Shown one piece after another: positions 1-15,206 of a stretch of DNA of 64,000 nt (the first letter of the stretch is position 1; every line of letters begins with the position of its first letter). This stretch comes from Acanthaster planci. Taxonomy: Eukaryota > Echinodermata > Asteroidea > Valvatida > Acanthasteridae. The stretch is taken from assembly GCF_001949145.1 (NCBI RefSeq), contig NW_019091544.1, positions 156,479 through 220,478 on the forward strand, given 5' to 3'. The position numbers were made by a program, and so were the translations under genes. The notes under the pieces are model-generated. The model had not been told where the DNA came from and searched no databases. It saw nothing but the letters and a program-made list of their open reading frames with translations.

Positions 1-300
1 AATACTTTGAGGTGCGAAAGCCCTCACATTTTCAAAAAGTATTTTTGTCGTTCGTTTTTAGGAGATATACTTTTTCCTCCATGGTTTTTTGCGAGATACA
101 TTTTCCCCAAAAGTTCGTTTGTTGTATTCATATATTCTCAAGTTCGTTCTTATGAGATCTATATTCAGGAACTTTGTTTCTATTTTTGGAAGCAAATCGT
201 TTTCAGCAGATATACTTTTCCAAGTTCGTTTTTAGGAGATATTCATATATTTTTAAAGTTCGTTTTTATGAGTTATGCTTTTTGAAGTTCGTTTTCATGA
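1..300. repeat. Degenerate AT-rich tandem repeat at the left edge
   Basis: The segment repeats a core close to AAGTTCGTTTTTAGGAGATA with many changes. Copies are recognisable near 48, 111, 139, 222, 259 and 284, at irregular spacing of roughly 25-80 bases. An open frame runs through it only because the repeat is short and lacks stops in that phase; I do not regard it as coding. The array probably continues to the left of the window. Confidence 0.65.
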
Positions 301-3300
301 GAAACAAGTTCCAACTTGAAAATATAGGCTTATATCTCTTGGAAAATTAACTTGGAAAAATTCCGAATAAAAACAAACTTGATTAAACATCTCGTATAAA
401 TAACTACTTGGTAGTTTTAAAACCAGAGTGCAATGACCGTCAACAATGCTGTAGTCCATAATCTGCCTGTTTACATTTTTCCAGTGTCAAAAGAACGGGT
501 GTTTGTGTATAGAAACAATATAGAGACAACTGTCCTGCCCGTGAAGTGATATACATATCTGGCTTTTCGCTTATCTATCTGTACATATAACTTTCTTATA
601 TCGTCAAACCGTTTTGTATGAATTCTTAGTCCTAACCTCCATTCAACTCTGGTGTCTCTGTAGCGTTAGTGAAAGTTGATTTGGGCGGTAGGGATCTTGC
701 TTGAGTCTTTACCATTAACCGGCGCTAAGAAACAAGACTCCAGTTGTGTCAAGTCTCTGCCTTCACGTTTAGCTAAAGGCGGCTTAGCTCGTCTGATACT
801 AAATCCAGTAATGCTCGAACCTACACAGAGATAGAGACCATTAAATCTGCATGCTTTTATCCTCAGGCTGCAAGACTCCACTGTGTCAATTCCTTCCACG
901 AAATCCTTTCAATAAAACAAGAATTCTAGGCGGCTCTAAAAGTAGTTCTTCTCCTGGTTTATTGATTAAAAGCGCCAAAGCGTAACTGCTCATGCTGTTC
1001 AATTAGTTAGGTTTTCCGGTGTCTTTAACAATAATAAAAAATGTATTAGCAGGAGTACACATCATGAAGTGGTGCGTATTTATTGTCCTATTTCGTTAAT
1101 TACAATAAAGAGACATAATAATATTGGTCTAATTACAACAAATATTTAATTATAATAAATAATGTGTTTGCCCGTGTAGGTCTGCATAAAGTAAAAGCTT
1201 AGAGACTCCCTGAAGTCTAAATTATTCGTAATGGTACATATCGAAAGAGAACGCCTTAAGTATAAAATAGAACGAAATAAACACCCTTATAGTTAAAATG
1301 AAACTTTCTTGACATTTTGAATTGCTATCGTGTCTCCCAGAATTGCTGAAACTTACAAATTGGATGTCACGGAGCAGTACAACGTACTTTCTCTGCCGAT
1401 TTCTTCAAATACATTCCCAAGCACATGTTCATCAGGAGTACTTCTGCAGTACGTGCAACTTAATGTAAAAGCCAATAAGGTGTAACCGTTAACATCTCGT
1501 TTACAGACAGAAGTCAGTCTTCCAACAAACAGTCGTAATGAAGTTATCTATCTGAATTATTTACTGTCGAGGTCCTCTTGGAGTCTTACCACTCCAGACT
1601 GTCAGATGTGATGAAGTAGTGAGCCAATTAGACATGGTGTATCCCTGAAAGTTGCCGTTTCACGTGCGTGTAAGACCGTACAATGGTCAATTTAAATGTT
1701 GCTATGGTAATTACGCTGACATGCAGACAGTGATTGGATATACGAGACAGCGTGTTTACTTGTCCATTTTTGAGTGAGATTTCTAGATTAGGATTTGCCA
1801 GAAACTTACATCGCTGTCTGAGGGGCTTCAGCCGTTTTGTTGCGACAGTTCAGAAGTTTTAACCGACCTGTGTGTTTCTGAGGGCCTCAGATTTAGCAAC
1901 CTAGAGGTGCATTTTGTGATTGTATGCTGGAATAAAATATCGGTTGGCAGTCACTGGAAAACCACAGTAGCCGAGGTGTTAGGAAATTAAAATTGTAACT
2001 AAGTTCTAAAAACAACAAAAAACAAAACAAAACGCAAAAAAAGAGAGGGGGACAAACGATGACCATGTGATAATTTGAGCTCTTACAGACATCCCATTAA
2101 GGTACAAGGATATAGAGGTCTTCTAACCGTCTACAGATCAGGCAAATTGGTACAGAGGGTGGACCGTCACGTGCATCTTTATTTGAACAGGAAACATGCG
2201 TCCTCGAATGGCTAAGTGACAATTACTCATTGCAATCATGTAACATCTATGGATTTGCCGTCACGAACAGATTTAATCTACAAGGCATGCGAAATAGATA
2301 AGATGGAACAGTGCGAGGTAAAAGCAGGCTGTATTTTTAGACCTCAAGAATTGCACTTTTTAAACAAAGTTGCATGATAATGGAAAGAAAAGGCCCAGCG
2401 GATGGGGGGCCTTAGTTTCGAGCCCATATTAATTTGAGAAAAGCATCGTGTCATCGTTTTACAGTGGAGAGTATCGATACCAGAGAACTGCATCATGTAG
2501 ATTTAGAAGGGTATAAATACTCACGATCTAGAGACCTGTCCCATGGTAAGACAGATTCTTCGTATGAAATAGTAGTGGCCCTGATGCCTGCGTACTCCCA
2601 AAGGCATAAATTGTTCAATACCATTTTGACAGTTTTAAAATAATTGGCTTCGACTAACAAACAGTAATAAACACAATCACCAATTTTATGGCGGTAAACT
2701 TGTAAATTTTGTGGTAAGTTTGGACAGTGTTTATGTTGTATACATTTCAGAGCTATAGACCTTTGTGGAAAAGTTACTGGTCTGTGTTGCCGTACAGATA
2801 TATAAAAGTTAATTTTTCAAGAGGATCCTTCGACGTTCATTTTTGTTTTCAGAATATCTTTCATGGGGGGCTCAGACTTAGGTATTTGTAGATTTTAAAA
2901 TACAGTGTTACGGTAAGACAGTATTGTAGTGGCGTAATAAATAAAGACAAACACGATTGCTGGCACTGATAATTTGTTGATGGCTCTGCGCAGCTATCAA
3001 CTGAGATGCCTTTATAGACAAAAACGAAAAGGAATTTATTCTCTACTGTCAAAGTGTCATCTTTGACAGAATTAGGGTTTTCTGTATTGGTTTCTCTCTT
3101 CTGCATTTGCGTTGTAATGTAAATTCGGCTGGTATATGCGGCATTTATTGATTAGCACGAGGCCAACGGCAACTGCTTTAATGGAATAATAACTAGTATC
3201 TCCCTCTCAAAGGAATGTTTCTTATAAGAGATTTCAGCCGGTTTTCCCGTTTTGAAGAAACTAAAAACATTCTGGATTTTTTTCTGGAAAAACAAACAAC

Positions 3301-6300
3301 GACCAGCTTTTTTCAAGATTTTCATATTACAGGTATTTTCCAGTGCTCTTAAAACCTGTCCCAGCGATATTCTGTTCCTGGACAGTGCCCGAAGGCCTGA
3401 ATTTCTAAATTAAGCTGAGTGGTCAAATAATCCGTTGATGTAGCTTGACTAAAGCTAGCCCAAAGTGGTACTTCTAAGTAGCCTTCAGTGTGTGAGTATT
3501 CTTAGTATATTTGTAGGCATTTTCAGATTTAAACTTCATCAGATGAATGAAGGGTGAATTTTTCTCAGTCGAAGAATCAACCAAGAGCCAAATTCTGGTA
3601 CATGTATTTGTAGCGGCGCAAAAAAGTAACGTGAGTAGCGTGCGAATGTCCGTACACTCACAGAATGTTAAAAAAAATAACTGATAAAAACAAAGTGGTT
3701 AAATCTTAACCAATTTTAGTAAAATATGGCCAATATGAAATACAAAAGTATTCTGTAGTTTTAAACGGACGTGTTTTAAATGTAATTTAGTATTTTTACA
3801 TGAGTTGTGTAACTACTGTCAAATTTTGACGCGAGTCATGTAAAGTTTACAATGTATATTATGTCAACGTTGTTATGCGTTGTGTTAATATTACCGACAC
3901 AGTGGGTACGTATCACCTCATTTTTTGATTCATGGTACACGTGTGTACATCGACCAGCATGCTTCAAGACGGAACGTATGGAGAAATTTGTGCGGGATCA
4001 TTCTTATACGAACATTTGAAGGTAAAATACTGTAGGTAAACGTGATCTTAGTTAAGAAGGGGAAATTTCAGCAGCATTGTTGAAATAACTTTCTTGTTGT
4101 TGACGGTATGCACAGCTACTTCTATGCATGGCTACGGCGGATACACACTGTATTGTGTTGCCACATGTCATGACAATTTGTTGTGGATGATAGGCCTTTA
4201 TTGCCACGAATTGTACACTTGTCATAATACATTTATTTCATGTGTTGAATTTTAATGCATATGCGTCCATTTGACCTCAGTTTACTTGTGTTCAATTTTT
4301 TCGGCCTGAACCAGACATCCTGGCAGTTGTTAGATCCCTCACCGATCTTCAAAGCAAAACTGCCTAATTGAGGTTTGCAACACCCATCGCTTCAGCACTT
4401 CATAACTTTCCCAAGTTCTGTTGTACGCAGTCGTCGCAATCAGGATACATGGAGTTAGGAGCTCTCAAAGCAGTGAAATCGAGAGTTTTAAACCCTTTGC
4501 TCTTGCAAAACGTAAGCCCCCCAGGTCAGAAAGTCCAATTAGAGATAATGTAAAATTGGATTAAGCATAAAAATCAACCATGTCTTAAAAAAATGTGGTG
4601 TTTCCTAAACCTTTAGCCTATTTTTTTTGGAGATTGCTTCAGTATTTTTAGATTTTATTTATTTTAAATAAATGCAACTTTACCTTAAACATTTTGATGT
4701 AAACCCAAGACCGGGTAACCGCGGCTTATTCTATACAGAATCTCTGCACTTTTTTACCCTCGGAATAGTGTAAAAAAGTGTAAATTTACGTACTTGTTTT
4801 CGATGTAAAATTTTACCAAAGTTTTATGAACAAACTTACCCAACACCTGATTTGTCAAAATTTACCTAATTAAGAGAAGGTTCGTAAAAGCACAATGCAG
4901 ATCTATAAAATTTTACACAACCTCTGTATTTTTTCTGTGTGTGCATCAAAACACTTCAAGGATATTCGGTTTTGACTTTCCGATGAGTAAGAGTAGAGGA
5001 GATGGGTTTTAATTAATAGTTAAGTCTTTGCAGTGGAATGTGATAATACGGCATGTACATTGAGGAGAAAAATGTGACGCGCTTTAAGGTAAAAATCTCA
5101 TTGTTATAGCTATTTAAAGGCACACGTTGCCAGAATACCATAGTCGTTGTGGATTTTTGTTTAAATTTTTTTGTACTAAATAAATGGCTGTTTAATTGTG
5201 GAGATATGGACAATATTATTTCGTTCGGGAACACATTTTTAGATAGATCTTCTTTACTAATTGATTTTGTATTTAACATTTTGGTATTTCCATTAGATAT
5301 AATGTGGGGGATGTATGGAGTATATAATCAACCTACATTGATGTGTAATTTACTATACGGTACTAAACGACTCCTTTAATTTAAAAACCATTTCCTTCAG
5401 TGCTTAAATCTCCCTAACGACTTTTCGTATCATCTGAGGGGAATTCTTTTTCTTTAATGGCGAACCAAATTCGAACGAAACGGGCAGTACTGACCATCTC
5501 ACTGGCGCCAAGCCTCACATTATTACTCCCTCTTGCCTTGAAACGACCGCTCGTTAATATCAAATTATTGTAAGTTGTGGCGGTTTGTCTGGATTGCTGG
5601 TATACTTGTCTTGTTGGTGTCAGTCAAGGGATGGCGTATTCTTATGAGTGGATAATTCATGGGAACAATATGAAGTCTCGTGAGACTTGGAACCCTGAAA
5701 TTGTTTGACTTGATGTTTTGGATTCTTGGGCTGCTGGTCAGTGGAAGGTGGCTGAAACGATAGATAAATAAACCAATGCGTTCTGCCACCCAATTCTTTT
5801 AAACAAAGCTTCATGTCCTCATCATTTTGGTTGAAACAGAAAGGTTGCCTAATAGAATTCTTTCTCTGTTAAATGTTCGGGAAGAAGCTTTGCTAATTCT
5901 TGCTTTCGATCTCAGTTGAGCAAAATGTTGTGATTTTTCTTGGCCGACTGCAAGCCTTCCTGGAATTATGTTTCACAACCGTTGGTTCCATCTCAAGGTT
6001 CGAGACTTCTTACAAATTTGAGGATATTCTGCTCGCCTTTGCTGTCGCGTTACAGGTCTAAGTTTCTGGTTTGTAACCTTGTTACATGAACCTGAGACGG
6101 TTCACTGCAGTTGACAGTACCACAGTTGTATTTAATCGAAGAAGAAAATCCGAAGAAAAGACACCTTGCTAGTTGTTTTAGAGAAATACATCTATGCAGA
6201 CGAACAGTTTACTAGCAATTGTTGATTGAAACATTTGTACACTCAAGTTTGTCACCGTCAATATGTCATTTTGTAAAATGTTATGTGTACAGTTTTACTT

Positions 6301-9300
6301 GAAGGTTCAGAGGTATTTTTGGCAAAGAAATCGCCCATACCTAAACTTAATCACAGCCGTCCCAGGCCTTGGACTATAATTCCTGACATTAGGGAGTCGT
6401 TTGTGATCTCGTAGATTTAATCAATAACAGGGCAACGATTAGCAGCTGTCCTTGGGGATAGTCTTCGCGTCACTTTGACGACTGAAATTGGTCATTGGTC
6501 AAGCAATATCGCAGATGGCATTGCCTACTCAACATGTTTGTCAATTTTGATTGGTCTTGTTTAAATTCGCCCGTGGATTGGCTGATCACCAGGCACGACA
6601 GAATTTCCTTATCCCATGGCAGTTATGCATGGCAGTCTTTCACATCATTACCAAAGATTCCATGCATAGATAGAAATAGTACCATAGGTTAGTGAGTTAG
6701 AATATTGTGCGAAGGCGATAAACATTCCGAATGAAAATGCAGAGTCAAGTTTTCTGCCGTGTTTTTTTTTGAGACAGTAATCATCAAAAATAGTTCCTTT
6801 TTGGTTTGAAGCAAGTGGTGCTTGAACGCAAAACAAGCAGAATGTTTTGGATCCAATATCTATTCCACATTTTGCTTGTCTAAGTTAGAATTTTACATTC
6901 GAAGAAAGTTCACAACTTAAGACAATTTTCTTTTTGAACAATTTATGGCATGTCTTTTTAAGCACATGTGTTATTTATACATTTATCCGGAGCCAATAGG
7001 AGAAACCATGTACGACTGAGCTATCTTGTCCGTACGCAGGTGGTACGCGTGGGTTACATTTCTCTCTGACCAATGGGATGGTGGGTCTTGCCAAAATGTG
7101 CGTACGCGCTCAAGTTATAATTCATGCATCATTGTGATGGCCCCGCAGGAATGGTGTCTCTTCGGATTCGTCTTTAAACAAATGTCGATGAAAATCAGTT
7201 GCACTGAATTATTCAGGGTGTGTCACACAAACAACAAAATCCAAATAAATAATGAATATTTATGAGTACGATGGCAAGAATAATTTCATGGGTTGATATC
7301 GGAAATGTTCTATTCCACGGGCCAAACAGATTTGTCTCCGAAGCGCCAACCACTGGTAGCACCGTGTAATGTTAGACTGGTTTCAGTTCCTACAGTATTT
7401 TCCTCTTTCTTACTGGGAATGAGATACATGGAATGGGGCGGGAACCAGTCAATTGAAATGAAGTTCCACCAGTCAGATGACAGTGATTAATGCACGTTTT
7501 GTATAAAATGGATTATTACGTTTTTTAAGTTATGTAGCTAAATACTCTAAGCATGGTGCGTCTGAAAGGGTATGTTAGAAGATTTCCATCGACGCCCCAC
7601 TTGCATCTTTGCAATCATAGAAGAACGAACAGCACCACTTTCAAAACAGTGGCGAAAAAGCTTTTTCCACTTTGATTCCTGTGCATCTAGGTCAAAAACA
7701 AATGCACATGAACCTGTTTTCAAGTTCTCCACATGATGTTGCGAGTTACAAACACGTATTCTGAATCAAGCCAACGTCTTACGCAAGAATCCAAGAGTAC
7801 TAAGACAACCTGTCTAAGAAACACCCCCAAATTGTGTTGATAGGGAAAAAGGTTTAAGATGTTACTGAGTGAAAAGGTAAACCATTGAACTCTTTTTATG
7901 AATAAATGATAATTCCAAAGAATGTTTGTATCCTGATTTACAAATCCACTGCCAGACCAACTCACACATCTAAGTAGTAGCCCAATTTGGAAATAATATG
8001 TTATCAACTTACCTGTAAAACAATGGTGCTCGTTTATCCATGATTGTAAAGATAAAAGTATAGATAGTATTACTGGAAAACTTACTATGCTACACTTTCA
8101 GACAGACAGACATATAGACGTCAGACACCTCGGTGTTTACCTTCATAACATAACTTTAACATACCAATCTATTATATTTGGATTGAGGTTTTGTTTTGGA
8201 CCCACCGTGTATTTGCATATCAGACAGTTGAGTGGGTATGCAATAAATAGTCCTGCTGCTGAAATAGAGGAAGGCTTCCATTTGGCCAGAACGAAATGTT
8301 GTTACTTTCCACTGAAAAAATAATGCCAGTGGATTTGTAAAAAAAAAATCGTTGAAAGGTCTTTCAGAAAGTCTACTTATTTACATCTGAATAATCCTAC
8401 CAAAGAGCTTTGCAAGTGACGTACATGTATTTCAATGCTAGGAAAATAATCCAAATTGTATTCCTGAAGCAAAGGATGACGTGCATAAAGAAAGAAGAGA
8501 ACGAAAGTACAAAATATCACAAGATGCACGCAAGGCAACGAGGGAAAAATCGATGGCAAAGATGCAGTTCCTTTAGCTGTAATGTTTTTATGTATTTTGA
8601 CATATTTGAATATTTATTTAAATGATCTCAAGCTGAAGTGACTACAAAGAAATGTCGAGGATTGTGTAGCTTTCTGACAAACTGAGGCAGTGTTTATGTG
8701 TTTTGTTCGCTGTCCAACAAAATACCTGAGGGACAATTGCAAAGTGATATTCTCTTTGATACCGTATGCTGCAGTAAAACTAATTTTCCTAAACCGAGAA
8801 AAGTGTACACGTTCTTGGAGTAATCAGTGAGATAAGAGTGACTGGCCATTGAATAATATGCAAATTTGACGGCGAAGGAATGCTTTGATGCTCCGATTGA
8901 AACAGTAGAAAGGCTCATAGGAGACTTTTTAATTTCCGGCAGGAAACTGTGTCAGTGGCCATCGCAGAATATTCCGTTCCGCTAGAGGGAGGTGTTAACC
9001 GGGGAAAATATCACGCGGATAAGATTAAAATATCATTGCTGTGTGATATCCTAAGTTAGTAATTTGCAAAAGTAGTCATGCCTTGCACCCAGTTTACAAG
9101 ATAGTTATCAAATTTTTTTCGTATTAGTATGATAATATGGAGTAAAACTTCAAATAATATGCAGTATCTTATTTAGCTGCAGACTCTTTCCATCGAGGTT
9201 GTCCGTTCGTATGTTTCTACATTTGTGACTATTGGTGATTTTTTATTGAGTCAAGTCACTTTTAGTCGGCGTTTCACATTTGTCCTCCCCCAAATGTCCA

Positions 9301-12300
9301 CAGCTGAACAGCCAGTGATGTGTATAAACCACCTTTCTGTTTTGGTTGGTAAGACTCCACTCTGGATCAATGTTATTGCTTCTGGAAATGGGGAATTGAC
9401 TTACCCGAATGCCAGGCAAAATGGATGAAATTTAATAACGTTTGTATTGTTAAGCCAGGTCTGACATATTTATTGCTATTTCTGTGTTCTTCTTGTCCCG
9501 TGTTTGTCAGTTGGAAAAACAACCTTGCCTCCAGAATAGTCGAGATGAAGAAGGCTGGCACGTGCCGGTCAAGTCTTCTCTCTTGGGGATAAATGCAGCC
9601 AGTGACATATATCGTGTAATTTAGCTGTGAATCGAATTCATACATTACAAAAAGGCTGAATTTGAGCTTTGTCTTTAATATTGTCTATTTCTACCTTTAT
9701 TTCGTTTTTATTTTATTTGAGGTTGAAAGCTTACAAGCTACACCGTCACTTCATTTTGCATGTTTGAGACCTGCTCGTTTTATAAACATCATTTTTCCCG
9801 AAAATATGATAGATTTCCTTGGGTGTTAACAATCTTTGCGCATTCGTGCATTGGATATTAAATTTTACAGTAAATTTCTGAATTAGATTACATACAGTAC
9901 TTTTTAGAATTAATTGTATCAACACGTTTAGACAACGAAGAGAAAGAGGTGTGTCTTCATGTAGGTGACGTACGTACGAGTAATAGATCTTGATGTCTTG
10001 ATGAGAACAGTCATCTCTTTGTCACGTTAAGGCAATGAGGCACTATGCATGCAGTTTGTTGGTACATGTATAAGGTTTCCATCTGCATTCCCAGCTGTGT
10101 ACCTTGTTCCACTTCCTTCCGCTTACCAGTCTTTACCTGAACAGTCACCATGCTGTCTTGAATCTCCTTAGCAGATACGTTCTTACTAACAATCTTGTGT
10201 TTGGAGTATATGTAGCATATAACAAGACAAAACAGTCCCTTAAACGACGTACCAAAGAAAGTCTTCCAAAACTCTCAACAGATTTTTATTCGATGCATGT
10301 CTGGCTGGAAAGCTTGTAACTTATATTAGCACGATATCTTGAGAGTATTAAGATACATATCTGAATAGCTTGTTGATTGTCAACCCCAATCATCATCATA
10401 AAGGGTTATAGGCCTATTGCTCAACTTTGAATGTTGTTAAAATGAATGTAGTCAGCATCTTCCGTACACATTTAAGATATAAACTTCCCTTTATTTTCAG
10501 CTTTGGCGACAATTTCACGCTCGATATTTTGGCAGTTAATGTATACACAAGTCCAGTGTTATACTCAAGTGTTTCTACGATGTCTTAGTTTCATTTTTTG
10601 CCCACTAGTCTGCAGTTTTGGTCATGTTTGGCATATTACTGTTTGTTTATTTCCCATTGCAATTTTGGGTGCAATTAACATGTTACAAATTTTGCAAAAG
10701 ATTGGTGCCAGAAGAGGGAAATAGGCAGTACGCTTAACCAAAACGAGATGTTATTGATTTGTTTTTGTCCAACATATTTGATATCTTTTGCAGGAAAGGA
10801 TACAGAATATTGTCATGTTATTATAAGATGAAAATAATATTTCTTTGCATCGATGATATCCCGTAGATTCTGGATATGACTGAACTTGCCAAGTAGATGA
10901 AACCACGAAATGAACTCAGATCAAGGCTTTGTTTGATATGTAAACAGATATTCAGGTCCTATCTGTAAGTAGCCATTAGCATGTTGGTGAGTCCTATGCA
11001 TCAAGTCACCTCGGCATGAAGACGAGCAACGATTCCTCATCCACGTCTGATGGTGTTTTCTTTATAAACATTCGCGGCTAAGAGATCTCTGCGTCCTTTC
11101 TGTTGTTTCCTATTCAGAACTCACTCGTCTTATTTGTCTTCCGTCTCTAAGATTTCCAAGGTTTGCACCAACGGAGGAGTTGTTTTCTTGGTTGGATTAA
11201 GAATTGTGTGACTAGCTGTCCAGCCGACTGTCAGCGTGGTTTTTAAACTTTTGGATTCCGCACTGTGATTCCTGCTTTAAGTTAAATTACGTGACATATC
11301 GGAACTTAGGTTTCAAAATCGGAGCGGTATACAATGTACATGCTTACCGCTTTGAAATTTAATATGGAAGTGAAGTGGCATTTTAACACAACCGATAGAT
11401 GCAACTTCCATAATGGACAATTCAACCAAATGGGGTCTAGATGGCCTTGTTATCCACAATGAAGCCAAACAGATTTTTTTATGTTTGAATTGATTATTTA
11501 TTTCGAAGGTATAAAGATAGTGAATGTTAGGGAGGTTGTTTATTTTCGTATTTACAACTGTACTAAGATTTGTGATTTATTAAATGAACCGGAATTAATT
11601 ACTGTCACCGTGAACTGGAAACGTCTAAAATCTCAATGGATTAATTTCAGTCACAGATTCTTTTATTGTACGCATTTTTTAGGATGCTGTTTCCTGTTAT
11701 GATATTCTACAAATCCCAATCCGTTTTCAACAGAGAGTGACCATCTGAAACGACTTAAGGTCAGTCTATTTTATTGCAGTTAATACGGTGTAATTCATGC
11801 TTGTTCAGCTAGTTCATACTTATCAATCAACTATCCCAGTGGTATATAAGAGCGCTCATCCATTCAACGCTGCTGCCAGCTGCTAGTCTGTTCAGTTCTC
11901 CAACTAATAACGGATATTTCATTCCATGAATGCTTCCAACGGTGCTACCTGAGACCTGCAACGAAATGGTGTAATTGAAGCCGTGGTAGCAAGCAGGTGG
12001 AAACTGTTCTTAATTGCTTAAGGGTTCAACGATGATTATATTAAGCACCGATGATAATGACTTCTTTTGGTGTCAATGTTAATGACATTACATCTAGATC
12101 GACTGTTACATGTGTCACTCACCGGCCACGTTGATCGTAATCCATTGTATAACCTACTCCAGTTTACATTTTGCTGAGGCATAGACATTTGGCAATTTTT
12201 TTTCTTGTAACGCTGAGAACATTTAAAATCAGTAAGAATGTATGCAATACACAGACGGTTGCTGGATGTTTATGAATGTTCATAACAGCGACAACAGCAA

Positions 12301-13741
12301 ACTCCCGTAGTTTTTAAACTGAAAAATGTCTAACTGAGAAATGTTAGAATATCTCCAAAAATTTCTAGACAGAAGATCATCATATGCTATCGGATGCATT
12401 CCACAGCTTTTCTGAAGGATTTGGGAGCACGATAAAAGATTTTCTCATAGCCCTCGGTAAGAGAGCAAGGATTATTGGAGAAGTCTGGGAACAATCACTC
12501 AACCTCATTTGCTTCTATTTCTGCATTCTAGAGAAAGGTTTTTTAGGTTCTATCTGGAACCAAACACTCCGATATGGAGCCTTCGAGACTGCTTTGTCCC
12601 TGCCATGGATTAATTGTCTAGATTTCAAGGATCTCTTACTTCTTAAGACAAGCCCTTTTATCCTCTCTGTCCTGTTCTATTTCAAATCGGAGACGGATTC
12701 TTTGCAGCCTTGCTTGTGCCCGTTCTTCATGTCTCCAAAACAGATCGGTTCAGTTGAGTACGTCTTCTGATTTTCATCTTTCACTTTGTCCATCTTTGTC
12801 CTTTTACTCGGGCATTCAACTTCATCAGTGTGATCTTCCACAAAGGCCAAGGCTCTGGGGAGCTGAGTAATTTAATTCTAGAAATATCACCATACAACAA
12901 GAAAGTCTCATCCTATACCTTGATTAATTCACTCGTATTGGGGTTCAATAATTATCTGAATAACAACCATGGGTGGCAGTCTCAATCACCTTTGAAAATT
13001 CAGTGGATGAAAATACAAAACAGCGGGAGGATGAAAATGTATTCAATTACATGCTAAAAAAACAAGAAGTTGAGTTGCACACTGATGGTATCTGAGATCT
13101 TCGCTCATATGGCAAAGGCCAGATTCTCGTTATTGGCAAGAGGACAACGAAGGACAAAAAACGGTGTTCATGATTGACCTCAGACCAAGAAGCCTAAAAG
13201 ATAATTTGTAATTCAGTTCAGTGATTTCTTGGTAGCTGTGTCGGGATTTAACAGGCTTGGATCTTTCGTTGCTAGAATCCTTGGAGGTATTCCCATAGCT
13301 ATAGTCCAGAAATGTTAGAAAGAACAAGACTTGTGTCACACTTGCTTGACCGAAGACACGAAGCTCACTTGTCTCCTCACAGATTTTGGAACTGGACGTT
13401 GTTTTTTTTACGCCTGTGTAAAATATTCGCGGAGCACGGTGTAGGAAAGATACAGTGTTGCAATTGAACTGTTTCCTATAATCCCCAGATAGGCCCGGTA
13501 TTGATTGCCAGGTGGTGTGAGCTTTGATTCATCTGCTTTGCGATCGTTCGTTGTGGTTTTGTTCTTATATATTTGTTCCACCTGTACATGTAGCATTAAC
13601 TTTGTATTCCATTCCATATTGTATTCCATATTGCATGTATACTTTTATAATTTACGGCTGTCGGAGTTACAAAATGGATATTTGACTAAAAGTGTGTATT
13701 AAATTTGATTCATAAGTACATAGATGAAGGTCCTGAAAAAA
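301..13741. other. Long intergenic or intronic stretch without a supportable gene
   Basis: The ORFs here are short (at most 128 codons), overlap on both strands and have no recognisable domain or consistent splice signals. Single TACATGTA octamers occur at 3599, about 8425 and 10063. The longest ATG-initiated frame (12384-12770, +) encodes an unrecognised 128-aa sequence. The opposite strand has a stop-free hydrophilic stretch of about 50 codons near 12690-12850. Neither is enough to call a gene. Confidence 0.6.
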
Positions 13742-13779
13742 AAAACCACCGGAGGCAGGATCAACGGTCCGGTGGTTTT
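13742..13779. repeat. Perfect 12-bp stem-loop at the edge of a duplicated repeat
   Basis: AAAACCACCGGA (13742-13753) is the exact reverse complement of TCCGGTGGTTTT (13768-13779), with a 14-base loop. It sits at the left border of the first copy of the 13.8/15.2 kb duplication. The second copy keeps only part of the right half (15209 onward, TCCAGTGGTTTT). It resembles a bacterial terminator in shape, but in an animal genome it is better read as the terminal inverted repeat of a small element. Confidence 0.6.
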
Positions 13780-14119
13780 GTTTAATACATGTTAGTTTAC
13801 AAATACTCATCCACCATGGCCATACCTTATTGATGTCTATTGATTCCTGCAGCCTACCAAAACGTCCTATTGGTAAAATATTTTTTGCAGGCAGGCTGGT
13901 AGTTTTGTTTCATACATGTTTGTATACAAATACTCATTTACCGAGGCCATATCTTATTGATATCAACTCATTTCTGTAGCCTACCAAAACGTGCTATTGA
14001 TATTTTTAACTTTCATATTAATTATTTTGCTTGCATAGTTCATGGCCGTGTATAATGATGCGTGTACGCATCCACAGGATACAGTAGCCCTACGATCATT
14101 TTGCTGGAAATATAAATGT
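13763..14119. repeat. Duplicated nested repeat, copy 1
   Basis: About 357 bp, nearly identical to 15207-15578. The copy is itself made of two diverged ~125-bp units. Each begins with a GGTGGTTTTGTTT- or GGTAGTTTTGTTT-like start and contains ACATGTT, TACTCAT, CCTACCAAAACGT and CTATTG blocks in the same order. This gives four related units in two pairs. No protein-coding frame is maintained. It is probably a non-autonomous element with internal duplication that was duplicated locally. Confidence 0.8.
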
Positions 14120-15206
14120 AATTGCGTGTGCTTCAGTAACCTGAATTTACATACAGGTATTTTTTTCCATGTAATTATTTCAGATTTATGTCGCTAATGA
14201 GCCCTACAATCAAAGTGTAGGTTTATTTAGTTGTCTTTGTTCGCATTGTTATACATTGTGTTGTTCACTCTATGCTCACAATGGCTATGAAATGCTGTGT
14301 GCTTATGGTGGTTTGGTTTGAAAGCGCCATAACTTGCCTGCAAGAACAGTGCAATAAATTGAACTTAATTATCTTGTTCCAAAGCCTTGGAAATCTTTCT
14401 AAATAATGGCCTAAAACACTATGGAAAAAACATTGATATGCTGTTGCATAACAAAAGACGATTTTGTACCGATTAATTGTATAGCTTTAGGTTTGGAATC
14501 ACTTGAAATACCACTGACACATAGTACATGTATTTCCCCCTTAATAACTCTTTGCCGCTTGCAAGGCTACTGAGCGTACGGTAATTATTAGGACATATTT
14601 CCTTTACGGAGCAGCTGGATTTGCCGGCCCAATTAACACCTCAGTGGGACGGAATCAGCCTCATATGTATCCTTCTGACCAATCAAACCACGGCAAGACG
14701 GTAGGTCGATCGTGTGTGATCGTAATAGTGGATCCGACACCTGCTTGTACGTGCCGGAGGTTGACTGTAAACTTTAAGAGATTATTTGGGAGTGGCAGCA
14801 CTTTATTAAGGATTAGGTGTAACAATCCTCAACTTCTAATTTTGGTGTGAGTTGGGATGGAATCATGTGCAGCCTAGCGTTGTGTGCTCGACACACGTGT
14901 CCTCGACACACGTGTCTCTGTCGTTCAATAAATTAAAAGTAAGCGCATTTATCAGAAAGCTGAGAGTAGTTGTTGATGTTTGTAAAAACTTATTGTCCTC
15001 GACTTGTCACATTTTCCTGTTATGTTAACCAGATTGAAGTTGGACTTACCTTCTTGTATCATTCATCTTAATGGCTTTGAAATCAAGCCAGTATGTTTTG
15101 TCAGTGATATAGTGGGTTTTGGCTGGAGTGCAGAATCCACAAACAACTACGACTGCCAGCTATTCGAACATACCCAATCGTAAGACTTCCTTTGGCTGGC
15201 AGTTAA
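14120..15206. other. Spacer between the two duplicated repeats
   Basis: No supportable gene. A short tandem pair of CTCGACACACGTGT lies near 14887-14915, and there is a TACATGTA near 14524. Confidence 0.5.

Noticed and set aside
12384-12770. 128-codon ATG-initiated ORF
   Set aside because: No domain, no splice context and the opposite strand is also partly open. Length is within chance for 64 kb of AT-rich sequence.
13742-13779. Stem-loop followed by a T-run resembling a bacterial intrinsic terminator
   Set aside because: The window is clearly an animal genome, and the hairpin marks the edge of a duplicated repeat.
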